A stretch of DNA of 64,000 bases from Bacteroidaceae bacterium. Lineage in GTDB: Bacteria; Bacteroidota; Bacteroidia; Bacteroidales; Muribaculaceae. This document shows positions 59,174-64,000 of this stretch, in pieces (position 1 is the stretch's first letter; the number at the start of each line of letters is the position of its first letter). The notes under the pieces are model-generated. The model ran no database searches. It was not told the DNA's origin and was given only the letters and a program-made list of their open reading frames with translations. The stretch lies in the NCBI GenBank assembly GCA_021768245.1, contig JAETNO010000013.1, positions 13,328 to 77,327 on the forward strand. The letters are read 5' to 3'. The position numbers and the translations under genes are program-made.

Positions 59174-60634
59174 TCAATTCGCGTCAACTATCGATTTGAC
59201 ATAATTGGCATTGAGCCAGTAGCAATATTTGTCGGCACTTCCTCCATTAGGATTGTAAGCGGAGTTTTTATAGGATGTTTTTGTTCCCTTGGGTCTGACA
59301 TGAAATTTCCTGTGCATTTTCAAATTCCAGAATGCATCAAGTCTGATATTGTCAGTGATTACATTTTCACGGATGTTCTCCCAATATTCCCTCGCGTCTT
59401 CCAAATCGGGTAGAGGCATTGTCCAGAAAAAGACTTTTTCAAGAATCATCTCTTTATTCTGTTTGCCGAAAGAACCGGACCTTATTGAAGGGTGTCGGAA
59501 CTGCACCATGAGAAAGCGGCTTGTAAACAACTCATAGACTTCCGAGTCAAACCAGTTGTCATTTGAGTATACTTCATCATAATTGATGTTTTTAAAGGGC
59601 ATGCTCTCCTTTATTACTCCACTCGCATAAGTCGGTATGGTTTTCAATGTGATGCCTGCTTTACGGAACTCATCTGTATGCTCAATCTTGTTTGCACCAC
59701 GTCCATTGCATTTCCCATCTGAAGCAATCAGGCAGGCAGCCCGATAGTTTATGTCTTTTGCCTCAAGATTGGAATCTGAATCAAAAGAGTTCATTATATA
59801 TTCGACATTTTTCCCTATGTAAGGAGTGAATCGTTGCAGGATGATATCTTCAAAACTGTCGGTCTGTAATTGTTCAGCGGTAACTAACTGGCCGAAGCCT
59901 GAAGTTATGTTTGTTTTATTTTCAATCCGCTCAATATTGGAGACATATGGAATCTCACTTGATTTGACATATTCGAGAACAGTCCGCATGTATGAAGGCT
60001 TTAAAGAAAAAGCCCTTGCCGGTGCCGGAATCGGCGAACACGGCTGCCGACGTGGCTTGTCTCCTTTCTGCCCCTTTCTACAGACTGCGAGATACTCTGT
60101 GTCACCCTCTGAGAGTTCGTGGGCTTTTCCTTGCTTTATCTTTTCTATAATGACTGCAAAGTCATTTTTCATCATCAGCAAATCTTTTTCAGGGATTTGC
60201 CAGAGTACCGTATATATGAATTTGAGGTCAATTTTATGCTTTTCTTTCTCATACAGATAAAAAATCAGGAGCATTAATTTGCATTTGAGATAAAAAGGAG
60301 ATTCTTCAAAACTCTGAGAAATTATACTGCAATAGTCAACCATATCGCAGACAAGTCTTTCCTTTATAGCATATTCTCCTGTGGATTGTAATATCTTCAA
60401 CCCGGTCCCTTTTAATTCTAATCCGGCTTCTCTGAAATCAGGCCCGGGGTCAGAGTTTATGGGGTATTTAAAATATAAGGCTTCAAGCATATGTTCAAGA
60501 CCGCCTTTCCCCTGTCCTCTTAAATTAGATGCCATAAGCTCCTCTTCGGACACAAGCTCCCGAAGGGTGTGGCCTATCAAGGCCTTGCTGTAGTCAAAAA
60601 TAGACCAGATATCAGCCGGATTATATGTTTTCAT
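59174..60634 (-). CDS. Sau3AI/MutH-like type II restriction endonuclease (probably GATC)
   Basis: 486 residues from the ATG at 60634, which overlaps the methyltransferase stop (ATGA). The N-terminal MutH-like catalytic core has GGLEHMLEALYFKYP (Glu47), GPDFREAGLELKGT (Asp66, Glu73, Lys75), the D-x(n)-E-x-K metal site. The C-terminal half is a second MutH-like domain without the full site (GVIKESMPFKNINYDEVY, FLMVQFRHPS), as in Sau3AI, where it acts as an allosteric effector domain. The family cleaves unmethylated GATC. Pairing with a C5-cytosine methyltransferase is as in Sau3AI systems. The coding strand contains no GATC that I can find. Confidence 0.88.
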   Translation of the reverse strand: MKTYNPADIWSIFDYSKALIGHTLRELVSEEELMASNLRGQGKGGLEHMLEALYFKYPINSDPGPDFREAGLELKGTGLKILQSTGEYAIKERLVCDMVDYCSIISQSFEESPFYLKCKLMLLIFYLYEKEKHKIDLKFIYTVLWQIPEKDLLMMKNDFAVIIEKIKQGKAHELSEGDTEYLAVCRKGQKGDKPRRQPCSPIPAPARAFSLKPSYMRTVLEYVKSSEIPYVSNIERIENKTNITSGFGQLVTAEQLQTDSFEDIILQRFTPYIGKNVEYIMNSFDSDSNLEAKDINYRAACLIASDGKCNGRGANKIEHTDEFRKAGITLKTIPTYASGVIKESMPFKNINYDEVYSNDNWFDSEVYELFTSRFLMVQFRHPSIRSGSFGKQNKEMILEKVFFWTMPLPDLEDAREYWENIRENVITDNIRLDAFWNLKMHRKFHVRPKGTKTSYKNSAYNPNGGSADKYCYWLNANYVKSIVDAN

Positions 60635-62019
60635 TGCATTATCATTGACAGTAAACTGCATCCTAATTTCTCGACAATCCCGGTAACTAATGAATTGCCC
60701 ATTAAAAATGCTCGTCTGACATCGCTTGCCCCTTCCGTATGATTGTCAGGGAACATGTTCAGTCTTTCCAATTCGATTGGTGTAAGTCGTCTGAACCGTC
60801 CGTTTGGGGTGAGCACTACATGTTTGAACCTTGACGGGCCTTTGCCTCCTTCTCCGGTAATAATAGTGCGGGAAGCCACGTCGAGTTTGTCAGGGAAAGC
60901 CATCGGCCCCTCTGAATAGTCATATTCAAAGCCATCCTTTGTGAGCCTTTTTTCTTTTTTTCCACCCTTGAGATATTCCCACCGCTTAATTTCATCATCG
61001 TTAATGAAAAAACTTTCATCCACTTCGTCCTCGTCAAGCAATATGTCTCCGAGTGAAATTCTCGGGCCGTTATAATCAGGCTCAACGTCTGTTGTCCAAA
61101 CATGTCTGTTGTCCATTACTCCGGCTGACCCAAATGGTGATGTGGATTGGCTTTTGGGATTATTGTTAAACTCGTCGGTAATTTTGACCAAATCGCCGTT
61201 GATATCAAATTCACCTCTTTTTTTAACTGATTTTTCTTCGCATGCAAAGGCTTTAGCCTCAACCCCTTCGGTCAATATCCAATGAAATTTGTCGTCACAG
61301 CGTTCAAAGGCCTCTCCTATAGGGTTGAATCCACGGTGATAGGCCACCATATATGTGCGTCTGCGTCGCTGTGGCATACCATAATCAGCTGCATTTATAA
61401 CGCGCCATTCAACGACGTAGCCCAAATCAGAAAGAGAGGCTAAAATCAACGCAAAATCCCGTCCTCTTTGTCTGGCTGGAGATTTAAGAAGCCTGTCTAC
61501 GTTTTCGAGCATCAGATAGGGGATAGGTTGCATCGATTCTTTTAATATCCTGTGGATTTCCCACCAAAGGACACCTTTCTTACCGGCTATTCCATGGGAA
61601 TTTTTCAGCGTGGTGGCTACGGAATAGTCCTGACAAGGGAAGCCTCCGACCAACAGTTCGGCTGCGGGAATCTCATCGGTTGGCACTTTTGAGATATCTT
61701 CATTTGAATGACCGCTATATCCAAACCGATTGCAATAAATTTGAGATGCATCCTGTCGCTTGGTACTTGGCTCCCATTGGTTGTTCCAGACTGTTACAAA
61801 GCGTGAAGAAGCACGTTCAAGGCCGACTCTGAATCCACCTACACCGGCAAACAGCTCAATGACCCTTATATCGTCTGCGCCTGCATCAGGAGTGTCCTCT
61901 TGGAAAATATTCAATTGTGCATATTGTCTGGAAATACGTCCGTACTCGGCTAAAGCATCGCATAAATTGTTGTTATAGTGCGTTTCTTTCTGTATGTCAT
62001 ATTGAGTTTTATCTGCCAT
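60631..62019 (-). CDS. DNA C5-cytosine methyltransferase of a GATC-type system
   Basis: 462 residues from the ATG at 62019; an upstream in-frame start lies before the promoter. All C5-MTase motifs are present: IELFAGVGGFRVGLE (about 54-68), GGFPCQDYS with the nucleophile Cys129, LMLENVDRLL (Glu172), the QRRRRTYMVA motif, a variable target-recognition region (about 220-390, acidic and long) and the final MGNSLVTGIVEKLG. The partner is the Sau3AI-like nuclease, so the target is expected to be the cytosine of GATC. It has its own promoter, and two GATC sites lie in its leader. Confidence 0.93.
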   Translation of the reverse strand: MADKTQYDIQKETHYNNNLCDALAEYGRISRQYAQLNIFQEDTPDAGADDIRVIELFAGVGGFRVGLERASSRFVTVWNNQWEPSTKRQDASQIYCNRFGYSGHSNEDISKVPTDEIPAAELLVGGFPCQDYSVATTLKNSHGIAGKKGVLWWEIHRILKESMQPIPYLMLENVDRLLKSPARQRGRDFALILASLSDLGYVVEWRVINAADYGMPQRRRRTYMVAYHRGFNPIGEAFERCDDKFHWILTEGVEAKAFACEEKSVKKRGEFDINGDLVKITDEFNNNPKSQSTSPFGSAGVMDNRHVWTTDVEPDYNGPRISLGDILLDEDEVDESFFINDDEIKRWEYLKGGKKEKRLTKDGFEYDYSEGPMAFPDKLDVASRTIITGEGGKGPSRFKHVVLTPNGRFRRLTPIELERLNMFPDNHTEGASDVRRAFLMGNSLVTGIVEKLGCSLLSMIMQ

Positions 62020-62020
62020 T

Positions 62021-62085
62021 GATCGGAATGTCTGTATTATTGATCTTAACACAAAATTACATCTTTTTTTGCTTACATTTGCAAA
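62021..62085 (-). promoter_or_regulatory. Promoter of the restriction-modification operon with two GATC sites in the leader
   Basis: Minus strand: TTTG (62085-62082), 22-bp spacer, TAATTTTG (62059-62052). The first GATC (62042-62045) lies at the expected transcription start and the second (62021-62024) directly before the ATG. No other GATC is seen between 59174 and 62160, so the placement is striking. Methylation of these sites could control the operon. This is inference. Confidence 0.6.
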
Positions 62086-62168
62086 AACTCCGTAATAATT
62101 TGGCCTAATAATATATAGAGGCATTTTATAGAAATTTCGGTTGATAATGTCACATTGCAGTTTGAAAA

Positions 62169-62318
62169 ATGAGTGAAAGAAGTTACATATTTTATACGGC
62201 GGAAGGAGCGACTGTGGCTCCTGATAATGAAATCCCGATTGAGAATTGCCAGATGCTTGGTATTAGTAAAGGGATAAATCATATCAATGCGAGGGAGAAA
62301 AACAAAGCACGAATTTAA
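62169..62318 (+). CDS. Short ORF, possibly a truncated small protein
   Basis: 49 residues: begins MSERSYIFYTAEGATVAPDN and continues EIPIENCQMLGI. The YTAEG...P...EN-C-Q-x-LG pattern resembles a family of small (about 65-aa) Bacteroidota proteins of unknown function that often sit near mobile elements. Those continue with an ENPW-like helix that is missing here, so this copy may be cut short. No recognised ribosome-binding site; Bacteroidota often lack one. It lies between the methyltransferase promoter and the integrase. Confidence 0.45.
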   Translation: MSERSYIFYTAEGATVAPDNEIPIENCQMLGISKGINHINAREKNKARI

Positions 62319-62464
62319 GCGAATTAATAAACTGCAAATAAGAATTTATAATACTATATATTAAGTATTTAATCAGAAATGGCAATTTCTCACTGATTCC
62401 CTAAAATACCCTTGCATAGACTATTTTTGTTACCTATTTTGATACTTATATCGGATTAATTAAC

Positions 62465-62472
62465 TATCTTTG
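62465..62472 (+). promoter_or_regulatory. -7 box TATCTTTG of the integrase gene
   Basis: Matches TAnnTTTG, 27 bp before the ATG at 62500. TTTG lies at 62438-62441 (23-bp spacer). A further box, TATTTTTG, is at 62422-62429. Confidence 0.5.
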
Positions 62473-62499
62473 CAATCGGATACAATACACTGAAAAGCA

Positions 62500-63360
62500 A
62501 TGGGTAGAAGAAGAGAATCAAAAGTCGATAAAAGTCCGTTCAAGTTGCGTCGCCGCAAACTTGCGGACGGTCGCGAGTCGCTTTTCATAGACCATGCTGT
62601 CAACGGGAAGCATGAATATAAGTTTTTGAAATTGTATCTTCTGCCCGAAACATCGGAGAAAGCGAGACGGGAAAATGCAAGGACAATCCGTAAGGCAGAG
62701 GAAATCATCATTGAAAAGACCAACGCTTTTATACGTCAGAAATCGGGAACGTCAGAAAACAGAGACAGGTCAACAGTTCTCCTTCGCGATTTTATAGACA
62801 TCCTTATCGCGCATCATAAGGAACGAGGCAAGAATACCTATAAGGAATTTGTGTCGGTACGAAAAAATCTGGAGTGTTTCAGACCCGGTGCAAGACTGTG
62901 TGATGTCGATAAAAATTTCTGCATAGATTTCCGGGATTGGCTTTTGAGCCATTGTAGTGAAAGGACAGGCAAGCCATTGGCAAAGAGAACGGCATTCGGC
63001 TATTTTTGGCTTCTTGGGAACATACTCGCCAATGCCTTCCGTATGGAATATATAAGAAATAACCCTTGGATGTTGCTTGAATCAACGGACAAAATGACAG
63101 AGCCGCCTGCGACACGTGGATTCCTCACCCTTGAAGAGGTTGCAATGCTTGAGTCAACCCCATATAAACGAGAAAACATCCGCAATGCGTTTCTTTTCTG
63201 CTGTTTCAGCGGACTTCGCATCTCAGATTTGCTCAACCTACGCTGGAATAACATTTCCGATTGCGGAGACAAACTGTCTGTTTCTTTCGTTATGAGGAAA
63301 ACATCAAAACCTGTTTCAATCCCTCTTCCGTCAAAAGCATCGGGATATCCGCTGTTTTGA
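62500..63360 (+). pseudogene. Truncated tyrosine recombinase (integrase)
   Basis: 286 residues; complete members have about 380-420. Present are the arm-binding N-terminus (KLRRRKLADGRESLFIDHAVNG), the SAM-like core-binding domain (about 92-190, LLRDFIDILIAHHKERGKNTYKE) and the beginning of the catalytic domain with Arg240 in FSGLRISDLLNLRW and Lys267. The frame then ends at SKASGYPLF. The HxxR, His/Trp and catalytic Tyr parts are missing, and I cannot find them in other frames downstream. It is therefore a non-functional remnant, probably of the element that brought the restriction-modification genes. Confidence 0.82.
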
Positions 63361-63523
63361 TGTATGATATTTATAATACTGAATATCAGTAGATAAGTAT
63401 AATTTAAGCGTACTAAAAATGTACTTATTGCGATAATTAGAGGAAATAGAATAAAGCGATTTATGGATTTTTAAGGGGTGTTGGTTATATTTAATTGTCT
63501 TTGTTTTCTTGTTGTATGGTAAT

Positions 63524-63554
63524 AGAAAAAGCCGCCCGGATTTGTGAGCGGCTT
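63524..63554 (-). terminator. Terminator of the right-end membrane protein gene
   Basis: AAGCCGC (63529-63535) and GCGGCTT (63548-63554) form the stem. On the minus strand it is followed by TTTTTCTATT. It lies 26 bp after the stop codon. Confidence 0.8.
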
Positions 63555-63580
63555 ACTTGAGGTGTATGAATAGGCTGTAT

Positions 63581-64000
63581 TTATTCCTTTATGGAATTGA
63601 GGTCACGGAATAGTTTTACGTATTGCGGCCACATATAGACTATGCCGTAAACGATAGCAAACAGTATAGTGGCAACCATCGCCCAAAAACCTGTTTGGTT
63701 ATAACTCCAAAAGGATTGGAAAAGGAGTGTAAAGAAGATGACGAGGCAAACAATGAAAAACACCTCTCCCGAAATCATCATCAGCTTTATGTTTGCCGTC
63801 TTGGAAAATAGATTGGCCGGAGAGAGAGCCGCCACATCTATACGGTTTAGTTGGAGGTACACAAAGATGTACCACATCGCACCAACAGCAAGACAAATTG
63901 CCATGCCGATTTTAAGATAGTTGGGGAAGGATTGAGGCTCTATGTTGCCGAGTGCCATTGCTGTGAAAACAATAGCGAGGATGATGCAGGATACAAATCC
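63581..64000 (-). CDS. Multi-pass membrane protein, partial
   Basis: 140 residues visible, and the frame stays open to the right edge. The internal Met at 63958 lies inside a membrane segment (VSCIILAIVFTAMAL), so the true start is outside the window. Four hydrophobic stretches are seen (edge to 63958, then IGMAICLAVGAMWYIFVYL, MISGEVFFIVCLVIFFTLLF and FWAMVATILFAIVYGIVYMW). Family not recognised, function unknown. A terminator follows it. Confidence 0.7.
   Translation of the reverse strand, partial: GFVSCIILAIVFTAMALGNIEPQSFPNYLKIGMAICLAVGAMWYIFVYLQLNRIDVAALSPANLFSKTANIKLMMISGEVFFIVCLVIFFTLLFQSFWSYNQTGFWAMVATILFAIVYGIVYMWPQYVKLFRDLNSIKE

Noticed and set aside
63281..63480. A programmed frameshift or second part of the integrase after 63360
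   Set aside because: I checked the following DNA for the HxxR and Tyr motifs in other frames and found none. The region is AT-rich and non-coding.
1..64000. tRNA, rRNA or known riboswitches
   Set aside because: I looked through the intergenic regions and found no cloverleaf, rRNA core sequence or recognisable riboswitch. Short intergenic gaps leave little room, but a covariance-model search was not possible.

Overview
The window looks like a chromosomal segment of a gut Bacteroidota, order Bacteroidales and probably family Muribaculaceae. That placement is an inference. It rests on many promoters of the Bacteroidetes type (-7 box TAnnTTTG, often with TTTG/TTG 19-22 bp upstream), a three-gene SdhCAB of the b558 class, BspA-type and internalin-like leucine-rich proteins, TIGR02757, DUF6249 and DUF4230 families, and tetratricopeptide lipoproteins that end in a helix-turn-helix. 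I found no rRNA, tRNA, CRISPR array or complete insertion sequence.

Layout. 1-1700: the start of a PepD-type dipeptidase (leaving on the left), a tiny membrane protein and an OmpH/Skp-like lipoprotein. 1.7-3.9 kb: two almost identical ECF sigma factor genes in tandem, each with a long, conserved promoter region. 3.9-7.6 kb: the sdhCAB operon, closed by a very long palindromic terminator. 7.8-12.9 kb: plsC, groES-groEL behind a sigma-54-like site, a thioredoxin-fold lipoprotein and a TIGR02757 protein. 12.9-19.2 kb: an outer-membrane beta-barrel receptor, two membrane-anchored TPR/HTH regulators and a GH28 polygalacturonase-like enzyme. 19.4-24.3 kb: a DUF1349 lipoprotein, an MFS transporter and a GH77 4-alpha-glucanotransferase with starch-binding modules. 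24.5-33.2 kb: an ECF sigma/DUF6249 module, an M16 protease, a RecB-like nuclease, MazG, a BspA-type LRR protein and a membrane AraC regulator. 33.3-36.1 kb: grpE-dnaJ and ispE. 36.2-41.6 kb: a parallel beta-helix protein, dnaB and a secreted LRR protein. 41.7-50.5 kb: a GntR/ABC module with a TraB/GumN protein, maf, an orphan ATP-grasp protein, an EamA transporter, a C1 peptidase, a small beta-barrel and an unknown basic protein. 50.5-59.1 kb: PBP1A, UDP-glucose dehydrogenase, two DUF4230 proteins and the galM-nucleotidyltransferase-galK operon. 59.2-63.4 kb: a Sau3AI-like GATC restriction-modification pair, a short ORF and a truncated tyrosine recombinase, which together look like the remains of a mobile island. 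63.6 kb to the end: part of a membrane protein.

The items most worth following up are: (1) a short intergenic element with terminal inverted repeats, present three times in the window, each time in the same orientation just ahead of a start codon and once filling the whole gap between two paralogous DUF4230 genes; (2) the twin ECF sigma factors, about 97% identical at DNA level, with duplicated and spacing-conserved TTGTAACA boxes; (3) two GATC sites placed exactly at the expected transcription start and at the start codon of the GATC methyltransferase gene, whose operon otherwise contains no GATC; (4) a sigma-54-type promoter with paired inverted repeats ahead of groES.
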